Below are positions 25,205-32,906 of a DNA stretch of 64,000 nt, one piece after another (within the stretch, counting starts at the first letter, position 1; the number at the start of each line of letters is the position of its first letter). Origin of the DNA: Nitrospira sp. (GTDB taxonomy: Bacteria > Nitrospirota > Nitrospiria > Nitrospirales > Nitrospiraceae); contig CP126123.1 in NCBI GenBank assembly GCA_030123605.1, positions 1,716,001-1,780,000 of the forward strand. The letters run 5' to 3'. The notes beneath the pieces were generated by a model, which was not told the origin of the DNA, made no database searches, and saw nothing but the letters and a program-made list of their open reading frames with translations. Both the position numbers and the translations under genes were made by a program.

Positions 25205-25807
25205 ATGAGATTGATAAAAATAGGTCTTCAGGTAACTGTGTTGTCGTTGTCGTGCCTGGCCACAGGCTGCATGATGGTACGAGGTGACCAACTTCAACCA
25301 CCCACGCAATGGCCACCTGACAAGCCTCTACAAATGAAATCGATAGCCCTTGCGGTGAAAAGTCAATTTGAATCCAGCGGCCAATCGAAGCAAAACGAAG
25401 CAGCCATGCATCTCATTGAAGGGCAGGCGCAGAAGGCATATGCGGATTCGGCGCTTTTCTCTCATGTCTCGGTGGCGAAGGAACGCGCGGATCTGTTTGC
25501 CGAGATTCAAATTACGGAAGATGGGAATAAGGGCCTAGCAGGGATCTCCGGCTTTATAAGCGGGTTTACCATGGGAATCATTCCAGGTTACGCCCATGCG
25601 ACACTGACAAGTCAGACGGTCTTCCGAAACAACGCCGGTGAGGAAATTGGGACAATCAAGAAATCAGAATCCATATCATTTTGGATTCAACTCTTTCTGG
25701 TGGCTGCCATGCCGTTCCGAGATGAACCGAAGGTGGTCGTGCGGGACGTGTATTATGATCTGAACCGCGCAACTTTAGCCGAGGCTCGATCCAAGGGATA
25801 CTTCTGA
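25205..25807 (+). CDS. Lipoprotein of unknown function, element cargo
   Basis: The 200-residue product starts at the ATG 25205 (gggag upstream). The signal MRLIKIGLQVTVLSLSCLAT leads to lipobox LATGC. A soluble domain follows with KSIALAVKSQFESSGQSKQN and AQKAYADSALFSHVSVAKER. A Gly-rich hydrophobic hairpin (GLAGISGFISGFTMGIIPGY) resembles the inserted segment of GNA1162/DUF4136-like lipoproteins. A second hydrophobic stretch is ISFWIQLFLVAAMPF. It probably forms an operon with the preceding lipoprotein. Unrecognised family. Confidence 0.7.
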   Translation: MRLIKIGLQVTVLSLSCLATGCMMVRGDQLQPPTQWPPDKPLQMKSIALAVKSQFESSGQSKQNEAAMHLIEGQAQKAYADSALFSHVSVAKERADLFAEIQITEDGNKGLAGISGFISGFTMGIIPGYAHATLTSQTVFRNNAGEEIGTIKKSESISFWIQLFLVAAMPFRDEPKVVVRDVYYDLNRATLAEARSKGYF

Positions 25808-25998
25808 TCAGACAATGGAGGCCTTCCCAGGAGCACTCTCCATCATCGCTCCGCCTATGCGTGAGCAGACCGACTCCTTCCGGAGGAGGTGTTGGTGCTT
25901 CCACTAGGAACCGGATACCCAGGAGATGCCGGGAAATCAACGCTGCATGGTGGCTTGTGTGATCGTTGTGAAGAGACAGTCTCGATGTGGGGATGCGG

Positions 25999-26415
25999 TT
26001 AGGCTGACCGTTTCCAGCTTTCGACGCTGAGGCCAGCGATGCGCTGGAAGTGAGCGAGATTGTTCGTGATCAAGGGTCGCTGCGCTTCCAAGGCGGTGGC
26101 AGCAATGAGGAGGTCCGCATCGGGCAGCAAGGCTCCCTGCCGATGGAGGTCACCGTATAATGTCGCCGCACGTTCCACGACTTGGTCGGTGATCGGGAGA
26201 ATGAGACTCGCCTGGCATAGCAACGTGAAGGCCGCCTCTTGAGTCCGCGCCTGTTTCGCCTTCAGTCCCCGCAGGAGTTCATAACGCGTGATGATCGAGA
26301 AGGCAAGCCGCTGGTGCTCCGCCAGATAATTCCGCACCCGCTGCACGACGAGAGGATGTTGCTTGAGGAGTTCTGAGAGAATATCGGTATCGAGCAGAAC
26401 GGCGGGTTGCGGCAT
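25999..26415 (-). CDS. VapC-type PIN-domain toxin ribonuclease
   Basis: The 138-residue PIN nuclease has the acidic residues of the active site: LLDTDILSELL near the N-terminus, Glu in ITRYELLRG, and Asp pair in LLPDADLLIAATALE, followed by the C-terminal TNNLAHFQRIAGLSVESW. VapC toxins cleave tRNA or rRNA and are held inactive by the antitoxin encoded just upstream; start and stop overlap by one base (taatg). On a mobile element such a pair usually acts in maintenance. Confidence 0.9.
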   Translation of the reverse strand: MPQPAVLLDTDILSELLKQHPLVVQRVRNYLAEHQRLAFSIITRYELLRGLKAKQARTQEAAFTLLCQASLILPITDQVVERAATLYGDLHRQGALLPDADLLIAATALEAQRPLITNNLAHFQRIAGLSVESWKRSA

Positions 26416-26651
26416 TAGGCAGCCGGTTCACGGAAGAAGTGCTGTCGATCTAATGCGATGGACTCAACCTGCGTGATCTCGTCAGCACTCAGCCCTTGAT
26501 AAACCTGTGCGGCACGCCGCAGAACTTCGTCCGTACCGAGCGCAAGGTCGGTATCGACCGTCACTTGTACTTCCGCGTCATCGGCCAGCGCGAGAGGTTC
26601 CAACGGCTGTAACACTCCGTCATGATAACGAGCTTTGATCGTTTGTCGCAT
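26415..26651 (-). CDS. Antitoxin of the AF2212/DUF104 type (VapB-like)
   Basis: The start ATG at 26651 has gggaggg upstream. About 78 residues: RQTIKARYHDGVLQPLEPLA, then DDAEVQVTVDT, the short beta-strand DNA-binding motif of AF2212-like antitoxins. A helical toxin-binding tail follows (DEVLRRAAQVYQGLSADEIT). It overlaps the PIN toxin gene by one base. The pair is expected to repress its own promoter. Confidence 0.87.
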   Translation of the reverse strand: MRQTIKARYHDGVLQPLEPLALADDAEVQVTVDTDLALGTDEVLRRAAQVYQGLSADEITQVESIALDRQHFFREPAA

Positions 26652-26979
26652 TGGAAAACCCTCCCATGCATTCACCTGTACGCGGCACTGCATTGGTTGA
26701 CCCCATTCTACTCAAACCGCGTCCAAATCTCACCACTTGCCGCAAGATTGCACATCATTCTGTCAAGAGAGTTCGGGCTATCGCTGTCTCTAACTGACTG
26801 TCTCACGGAAGGGGTTCATCCCAAAACACTGTGCTAAATTTGTGCTAAGAATTTTCAAAACCCACCCATACCCCTCGAATCGATCGAATCAGTGGAATGC
26901 ATGCAAGCCACTGTTTTCGTAGTAAAAACGGGGAAACCATTTGAAACACCGAGCATTCTAAAAACTGTCCTGGCCTGAT
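26652..26979. other. Element end without a gene, holding the right arm-type site
   Basis: No convincing coding frame. It holds the VapBC promoter side and the 19-bp tandem motif at 26830-26848. Its composition is less GC-rich than the chromosome. Confidence 0.6.
26830..26848 (+). repeat. Candidate integrase arm-type site, right (tandem tgtgctaaa)
   Basis: Identical 19-mer to 19057-19075, same orientation, 131 bases inside attR. Confidence 0.5.
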
Positions 26980-27025
26980 TCCTAAACCGCGGGTCGTACG
27001 TTCAATTCGTATCGGGGGCACCAAC
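26980..27025 (+). repeat. attR: partial tRNA-Arg 3' end with compensatory T-stem change
   Basis: Copy of the tRNA 3' part beginning ttcctaaaccgcgggtcg. It differs from attL only at two paired T-stem positions (gtacg/cgtat against gcacg/cgtgt). It has no 5' half, so it is not a tRNA gene. Confidence 0.88.
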
Positions 27026-27300
27026 TTCATCCCCGCTCCAGTCGCGGCACAGGCTGCACTGGACGCGGGGATTCTTATTTTCAGCGCGCTCCCCACTTAC
27101 CTTCAACCGATCACATCCGACCAAAAACCGTCAGTTGGGGTGGCCTTGGCAATCGGTGGCCCAAGCTCAGGAAACACGTGAGGTTCTTGCCTGCTCTGGC
27201 AACGATGGGTTTTGGTCGTCTGGATGTTGCCCGAGCGCTCACGACCATCGAGATCACTTCGCCGCGAGAGGGGCAGGTAATGAAGATGGCCTGATCCCTC

Positions 27301-27948
27301 TCACCGACTCCAAGGCGGCGTAATCGTCTGCGGAGGCGAAGTTCCCTCAAACAGTCCAGGAGCCCGTTTGGGAGGGAGCGCAGGGAGGGCCTGGCCGTCC
27401 CCTTCGACATTGCGCTTGAGCCGGACCACCAGAGCACCCATCACATCCCATTGCTGAAAATTCGTGCGCGCCGCGCGGGGATGTCGGTTGTGGCAATCGA
27501 CACAGGAGCGCACCAACGCCAAGTCCGCCGACACCGCCTTGAATTCATCGCCGTCGATAAAACCAATGACGCCGCGCTGTCGATCCTTCTCCAACTGCAG
27601 CAACGCATTCATCTCCGCATCCGTACGGGGGCGGTTCGCAGGATTCAGTGGCGTCAAACCGATGAGGCCGATCTCCATACCCTTCACCTGTTCCGCGGCC
27701 TCCTTGACGAACTGAGCCGGGAGCGGGAGGAAATGCGCATCCTTTTCCCAATCCTCTCGCGTCGACAGGCCCGCACCACGGGTATGTTCGACCACGTGGA
27801 GCACATAGGCGGTGCGAAAGGCTTTGACGATGTTGAGGATATAGCCGGCCGTCTGGTCAAAAGAAGGTTCGGCCCTGGTGGCACCCAAACCGGAGAGGGT
27901 TAGGCCACTGCACAGACTGACCGCAATGACCATTCGACGCATGCGCAT
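27301..27948 (-). CDS. DUF3365-type periplasmic haem-binding protein
   Basis: The 215-residue exported protein has the signal peptide MRMRRMVIAVSLCSGLTLSG. The DUF3365/Tll0287-like sensor fold is suggested by KAFRTAYVLHVVEHTRG, LPAQFVKEAAEQVKGMEIGL, LNPANRPRTDAEMNAL and a C-terminal single c-type haem motif VRSCVDCHNRHP (CxxCH). Such proteins bind haem in the periplasm and are thought to act in redox sensing or electron transfer. It stands alone, just outside the integrated element. Confidence 0.82.
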   Translation of the reverse strand: MRMRRMVIAVSLCSGLTLSGLGATRAEPSFDQTAGYILNIVKAFRTAYVLHVVEHTRGAGLSTREDWEKDAHFLPLPAQFVKEAAEQVKGMEIGLIGLTPLNPANRPRTDAEMNALLQLEKDRQRGVIGFIDGDEFKAVSADLALVRSCVDCHNRHPRAARTNFQQWDVMGALVVRLKRNVEGDGQALPALPPKRAPGLFEGTSPPQTITPPWSR

Positions 27949-28134
27949 AACGCCTCACAATGGTTCGGTTCAGAAGTGATGGAATCGGCACACTATCGCG
28001 CGAAGCCTAGCCTATCGAACATCGCCGGTCAACCAGCCACGGTTGCCTCGTTGTCTGGCAGGCCTGCACCTTTCCCGGGTTAACTCTTCACGGAATTCCT
28101 TGCCTGCACTTTTCACGATGACTTCTATTGCAAT

Positions 28135-29553
28135 GAGCCACCGTCAAGAGGTGTGTAAAAGAACTTCAGGCGGCGATGTTTTTCGGCTGACGGCTCGCTT
28201 CGCTCCTCACCTGTCCTGATTGCTTCCGCACCCCGTCCGTAAACTTGCCTCCAGAGGCCACCAGGGGCAGCAGCTCCGTCGCATTGAGCCTTCTCCACGT
28301 CTTCTCGGCGACGGTGAGCATCTTCCAGATGATTGCCTTGGCGCTCTCGACCCGTTTGTAGCGGCGTGAGGCGTCCGTCCGAAGCCGCACGGCCGCGAAG
28401 GGTGACTCCACGATGTTCGTTGTTCTGAGGTGAATCCAGTGCTCTTTCGGGAAGGAATAGAACGTGACCATCCGGTCCCAGTCCCGCACGAGCGTCTCCA
28501 CGGCCTTCTGGTCCGTCTTGTTGTACGTGCGGACGAATTTGTCGCGCAGCTGCTCGCACTCGGCCTGGGTCTCGGCATAGGGCATCGCCTTGAGCAGCTC
28601 GGCCGCCTTCTGCTGCTCTTTCTTGGGCACCGCGTCCAAGACATTGGTGATCTTGTGATTCCAGCACCGCTGCTCCTTACCGGTGGGATGGAGTTCCCCG
28701 AGAGCGGCCCAGATGCCAAGGTGTCCGTCAGCGACCGTGAGCTGCGGAAACTTCAGTCCACGCTCCCGCAGACTGCGCAGGACCTTCAGCCACGACTCCT
28801 TGCTCTCCCGCTCGCCGCTCTCGCAGGCCAGCACGATCTTTTTGCCGCTAGCGAGCGCTCCCACGATCGTCAGCAGCGCCGCCTTTCGGTCTTCGATCCC
28901 GGCCTTCACATACAGACCATCAGCCCACCAGTAGACGACCTCCAGGGCCGACACATCCCGCGTCTTCCAGGCCTCGTATTCCAGTTCGAATCGGGCCTTG
29001 AGTCGCTGGATGGAACTGGCCGACAGCGGTGCCCCCTCACCGAGCAGCCCCCTCAGAGCGAGTTCGAAATCCCCGCTTGAGAGCCCGTGCAGATATAGCT
29101 CCGGCAGCACCTCACCGACTTCCCGGGTGCGGCGCGTAAACAGCGGCAGCACCTTGCTCTTGAAGCGCTCCTCCAGGTCCCGAACTCTGGGGCGCCACAC
29201 CGTCACCGTCCCGCAGCTCATCGAAACATGGCGAGGGTTTCCGTAGCCGTTCCGACTGCCCTTAGGCGGGTCCAGCGGGGACACCCGTTCCCGCCGCTCA
29301 TGCCGTTGGCGGCCCAGGAACGTGGTCACCTCTTCCTCCAGGATGCGCTGGAGCTGGTCCTGAATCTGCCCTCTGGCCCACTGCTCCAGCGTGTCGTAAC
29401 ACACCTCGCTTGACTCGACCGCCTCGTGTCTGCTCTTCTCACGCATGGTGGCGTATCCTTTCCCCTCCGCTCCAACGGAGGCTTGGTTGGTTGATGTCCA
29501 ACCGAAAGGTTACGCCGCCTTTATCCTATTTCCACACCTTCTGATAGTAGCTC
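28135..29553 (-). mobile_element. IS256-family insertion sequence, copy B (1419 bp)
   Basis: Same length, ends and reading frames as copy A. Target duplication attgcaat at 28127-28134 and 29554-29561. Inserted in an intergenic site. Confidence 0.94.
28166..29446 (-). CDS. IS256-family DDE transposase (copy B)
   Basis: The translation is identical to the transposase at 20879-22159 over all 426 residues, including the QRCWNHKITNVLDAVPK signature. See that entry for domains. Identity at this level indicates very recent transposition within this genome. Confidence 0.95.
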   Translation of the reverse strand: MREKSRHEAVESSEVCYDTLEQWARGQIQDQLQRILEEEVTTFLGRQRHERRERVSPLDPPKGSRNGYGNPRHVSMSCGTVTVWRPRVRDLEERFKSKVLPLFTRRTREVGEVLPELYLHGLSSGDFELALRGLLGEGAPLSASSIQRLKARFELEYEAWKTRDVSALEVVYWWADGLYVKAGIEDRKAALLTIVGALASGKKIVLACESGERESKESWLKVLRSLRERGLKFPQLTVADGHLGIWAALGELHPTGKEQRCWNHKITNVLDAVPKKEQQKAAELLKAMPYAETQAECEQLRDKFVRTYNKTDQKAVETLVRDWDRMVTFYSFPKEHWIHLRTTNIVESPFAAVRLRTDASRRYKRVESAKAIIWKMLTVAEKTWRRLNATELLPLVASGGKFTDGVRKQSGQVRSEASRQPKNIAA

Positions 29554-29803
29554 ATTGCAATCGTCGATATGTCGTTGTGACGAGTCTGAATACGGACTAC
29601 GGTGATCCGGAACGTGACGCCTGATCGAGTGCCGGGGACATGATTGAAAATTCGTAACGGGTGGCGTAGAGGATGAGGCACGAATGGACAGGCTGCGGGA
29701 GGCTCGCAGAAGGCATCTTCGGTTTCCGTCCGGCCTATTGGCGAACGTGCGGCCGACGCTTCACGCACAGGTTGTCTCGACACTGTTTGCAGGAGGCCCG
29801 ATC

Positions 29804-30361
29804 ATGAACGTACGGATTGTGTTCGCGTTCTTCCTACTCTTGTTTGTCGGTGCGCCCGTCCACGCACAGACCCCTTGTACAGATTGTCTCAACACAGCTG
29901 ATGCGGAGGCGAGAAAATGCTTCGGGAATGCCATCAGTGCGAACGACAAGGTCGCGTGCCTGGATAATCGGGAAGCGCAGGCAAAGGCCTGTCGAAACAG
30001 AGAATGCCAGATTGAGAGAATTGAGAAAGAGGAAAGTGTGACGAGCAACGCGCAACCGACGCCCGGCCGGCCAGGCCAGGCGCTGTACATACCGACGGCA
30101 GGTGAATGGCTGACGGTCACCATGCGCGCCGGCCTCAGGCGAGAGGCGAGTCCCGACCAGCCCTATTCGCTCGACATCATGCTCGTGGATCCCGAGACAC
30201 TCCAGATCGTCGTTCGATATCAACCCACCGTGAACCGAGAAAACATGAACCGAACCATTGCCGCCGCTCAGGAGGCGATCAAGAGTACGGCCAAAAGTTA
30301 CGGGTGGGAGAAATGGGTCAAGATTCGGGAAACCGTCGAGCCGTACTCCGCTAAAAAATGA
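29804..30361 (+). CDS. Exported cysteine-rich hypothetical protein
   Basis: The ATG at 29804 follows caggaggcccgatc, a clear ribosome site. The 185-residue product has the signal peptide MNVRIVFAFFLLLFVGAPVH, cleavage near AQ. The first mature part has six Cys (TPCTDCLNTADAEARKCFG, CLDNREAQAKACRNRECQI) that could form disulfides. The second part (GEWLTVTMRAGLRREASPDQ) looks like a small beta domain. No family recognised. It ends 11 bases inside the convergent next gene. Confidence 0.7.
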   Translation: MNVRIVFAFFLLLFVGAPVHAQTPCTDCLNTADAEARKCFGNAISANDKVACLDNREAQAKACRNRECQIERIEKEESVTSNAQPTPGRPGQALYIPTAGEWLTVTMRAGLRREASPDQPYSLDIMLVDPETLQIVVRYQPTVNRENMNRTIAAAQEAIKSTAKSYGWEKWVKIRETVEPYSAKK

Positions 30362-30791
30362 ACCCTGTGCTAAGTCGGCCGCTTTTCCGGAGTTCTGCGC
30401 TACTTGGCCGACGGTCGCGATCGTCGGCCCCGATGCCCTTTCGGGCATTCTCACGTCTGCCGCTATGGCCGACAGAATCAGGCAATATGAGGTGCAGCGG
30501 ACGAGTCATGAACGGAAGTCCACGCTCCCGGCTAAGGATGTCAACGGGAGGCAACGAATGGCGATACCACGCACTCTCAGTCGGAGTTGTGTTATTCGGT
30601 CGAGAAAATTCAATTTGTATCATGAACAAGACCAGAATGAGGAAGGCGATAAACATCCCAACGCCGACCAGCCATATTGAGACACGGTCGTCTCGAGATT
30701 GCCGCTCTTGCTGAAAGAGTTCTTTCAGCGCCTGGCTCGCGAGAAGATTATCGATCTCTTCTTCGGAAATTTTTACGGTGGGAGTAGTCAT
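30351..30791 (-). CDS. Single-pass membrane protein, hypothetical
   Basis: 146 residues. A charged N-terminal helix (KISEEEIDNLLASQALKELF) is followed by one membrane segment (VSIWLVGVGMFIAFLILVLFMI) and a hydrophilic, Arg-rich tail without recognisable motifs. The start at 30791 has a modest ribosome site. The convergent overlap with the neighbouring gene and the low-complexity tail lower confidence that the whole length is real. Confidence 0.5.
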   Translation of the reverse strand: MTTPTVKISEEEIDNLLASQALKELFQQERQSRDDRVSIWLVGVGMFIAFLILVLFMIQIEFSRPNNTTPTESAWYRHSLPPVDILSRERGLPFMTRPLHLILPDSVGHSGRRENARKGIGADDRDRRPSSAELRKSGRLSTGFIF

Positions 30792-31547
30792 GTGGCAATT
30801 CTTCCATCCGCAGGAGTCCGATAACCGAGACGTACTACGTTTCTACTCCATAGCGACTCTGGCTCAACGTCGAGTGATCCGACCGATCCAGACGACCCAC
30901 ACCGAGAACCACATCCTGTCGAGGCCAGTACTACATCTGTCGCGTGACCTGTTTCAAACTGACACTGAAGCTTCCTTCTCACTACATAGAGAATACGGTG
31001 GCCGATAGGTGCTGATACTGGCATAAGACCATCTCCTGAGCCGACAAGAAGCTTGGAACCGCAGGTTGATCGGAACGTCACCACCGTTGCCTGCGGAACG
31101 CAGAACTAGTAAGCAAGTGTTGGTCCGACTTGAGGGAACCATAAAAATTTCTAAGATTGCCCGGAAGGTGTTAAAAACCAAACGGATGAATGAAACACTC
31201 CAAACAGGATTTCAGGCAGCCGGTAGGATTTTGGATGACGATTCGGATTTCGCTCGATGCGCATTGAGCAAGAATGCTCTATTTGAAGCTATCGACGGTC
31301 ACACGACCAGGAAATCACTGAGTCAGACTGTGATGAATAGCATGCCGAACGAGATCGGCGTCGGTCTTGGCATGGGTGTTATCGAAAATACGGGCTCGGT
31401 AGGTGCCGACGGTCGTCACATCACGCTTGAGCGACCTCGCGGTTTCGGTGATCCCCTTGGTCGTTCGAATGCGACGAGTCGATGTGTGGGGAATCGATCC
31501 GTAGCTCCCTCCTGTCGCGCCCGAGGGTGCGACGAATCCGACTTCAC
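30792..31547. other. Stretch without a confident gene downstream of modA
   Basis: Several open frames exist on both strands but none shows natural composition or a ribosome site. A minus-strand frame of 78 codons (31315-31551) begins at an ATG overlapping the modA stop; it does not resemble ModB or ModC. Probably decayed DNA. Confidence 0.5.
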
Positions 31548-32384
31548 TCACTCATGTATGAACGTGGCGGCAGGGTCTCCGGTCAATGAGGCGAGATTCG
31601 ACGAGACGGGATCGAATCCATATTTGAGCATGAGCTTTTGTATGCGGGGACTCATGATGAAATTAAAAAACTTTTCCGCTGCTTCGAAGGATTCGCTCCG
31701 GCAGGTCGATACCACCGCTTCCCCGAATTGAACCGGCGTATACCTTCCTGCCGGGGTTTCATCGATGATACGCACCTTCCCGCTCTTGATCGCGTCCACG
31801 CGGTAGACGATCCCGACGTCGGCCTTCCCTGTGCTCACCAGCTTGACGACATCGTCACTATGCACGGCATGGAGAAGTCGGAAACGATTCGAATAGACGG
31901 GATCCACCTTCATGAGCGCCCTGGCCGTAATTTCTCCCAACGCCGAGGTCTTTGGATCGACAAGTGCGATGCGAGCCGCTTGATTCGGCAAGCCATTGTG
32001 AAAGGAAACCGATGTTGACGAAGCAGACGTTGCCATGACGACGACGAGAGAAGTCTGGGCAAAGACTCGGGGTCCTCCGTTGATGGTCAGTCCCATCTTC
32101 TGCAATTTCTCGACTTCCTCGAAGGCCTCAGGAAGAAACACGTCGATGGGGGCTCCCTGTTCAATTTGATGGCGCAACGTTTGCGACGGACCGTACAGAA
32201 CTTCCACCGTCACACCATTCTCTTTCTCGAACATCGGGATGATGTCCTGGAATGCCCCCTTCAAACTATAGGCCGCTGCAACCGTCAGGGTTTCAGCCCG
32301 AACAGACTCCGCAGTCGCCACGGCGCCGACAAATCCGAGTATGACGATGGCAACGGCCATCTTGAATGTTCGAAATCTCGTCAT
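31548..32384 (-). CDS. modA: Molybdate ABC transporter substrate-binding protein
   Basis: Periplasmic oxyanion-binding protein of 278 residues with a signal peptide ending near ESVRA-ET. ModA features: LTVAAAYSLKGAFQDIIPMF, EVLYGPSQTLRHQIEQGAPI, then DVFLPEAFEEVEKLQKMG, VDPKTSALGEITARALMK, and KADVGIVYRVDAI. Start 32384 with aagaggagatcc upstream. ModB (permease) and ModC (ATPase) are not adjacent on either side, so it is an orphan or acts with a remote transporter. Tungstate or another oxyanion is an alternative ligand. Confidence 0.85.
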   Translation of the reverse strand: MTRFRTFKMAVAIVILGFVGAVATAESVRAETLTVAAAYSLKGAFQDIIPMFEKENGVTVEVLYGPSQTLRHQIEQGAPIDVFLPEAFEEVEKLQKMGLTINGGPRVFAQTSLVVVMATSASSTSVSFHNGLPNQAARIALVDPKTSALGEITARALMKVDPVYSNRFRLLHAVHSDDVVKLVSTGKADVGIVYRVDAIKSGKVRIIDETPAGRYTPVQFGEAVVSTCRSESFEAAEKFFNFIMSPRIQKLMLKYGFDPVSSNLASLTGDPAATFIHE

Positions 32385-32906
32385 GGATCTCCTCTTTTCA
32401 ACTCGATCGTCAAAGGCTTTTAGCGGACGATTATGATAACTGTGATTATGAGCAATCGAGGAAGCTTAAAAGCAAAATCAATGCCACTCCGGACATCTGG
32501 TCAATGCCCCCTAAAAATCAAGTCCAACCGTCAGCATTTCTAAAGAATTTGCTCTGCACATTATCCCGAACGTATGACTTACACATTCGACAAATCGTGA
32601 AATTTCGCACGGTGCGCGCATTGCGCAAATGAACAATCCATTTCTCGATGCATCGATGCTCGGAACAGAGCACGGAGCCGCCGACCTATTTATGCAGTTT
32701 ATGCGGCTAACATAGCGCAAATTTTGCGTTGCCAGTCGGCGAACGGATGTGTAGAGTACGTATGGCTGATGGCAAGAACCTTGCTTCGGCTTCAAGGGGT
32801 GTCTCAGTCTGAGACCGATGTTTCGATCACAAAAAATATCAGAGCACAGACAGGCAAGCGATGTTCCGATGACAGAGTGATCAGCCTCTCACCCTAGGTT
32901 TCGCCC
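32385..32906. other. Intergenic region between modA and the RND locus
   Basis: No gene seen. It must hold the divergent promoters for modA and the first RND gene. It is AT-richer than its surroundings and contains a palindrome at 32716-32728. Confidence 0.6.
32716..32728. promoter_or_regulatory. Palindrome, possible operator
   Basis: cgcaaattttgcg is a 13-base palindrome with one central base, 179 bases upstream of the first RND permease ATG. A similar half-site run (tgcgcgcattgcgcaaat) occurs about 100 bases before. No regulator gene is adjacent. Confidence 0.3.

Larger units (their letters stand above)
18967..27025. mobile_element. Integrative mobilizable element in tRNA-Arg(CCU), about 8 kb
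   Basis: The element is bounded by 46-bp near-identical copies of the tRNA 3' end. Gene order from the tRNA: tyrosine integrase, HTH excisionase-like protein, Rep_trans/MOB_T-like initiator or relaxase interrupted by an IS256 element, a hairpin region, a ribbon-helix-helix protein, an IS3 element, two lipoproteins and a VapBC-type pair. Integrase plus small HTH plus Rep_trans protein is the recombination and mobilization module of small integrative mobilizable elements. No conjugation (type IV secretion) genes are present, so any transfer would need a helper. Confidence 0.85.

Noticed and set aside
26980-27022. Second tRNA-Arg gene
   Set aside because: Only the 3' half is present; no acceptor 5' strand, D-arm or anticodon 5' stem. 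It is attR.
26845-27096. Minus-strand ORF spanning attR
   Set aside because: The peptide contains translated tRNA sequence (PPIRIERTTRGLG type), a common annotation artefact.
31066-31731. Plus-strand 221-codon frame downstream of modA
   Set aside because: The second half is antisense to modA, the composition is unnatural and there is no ribosome site.
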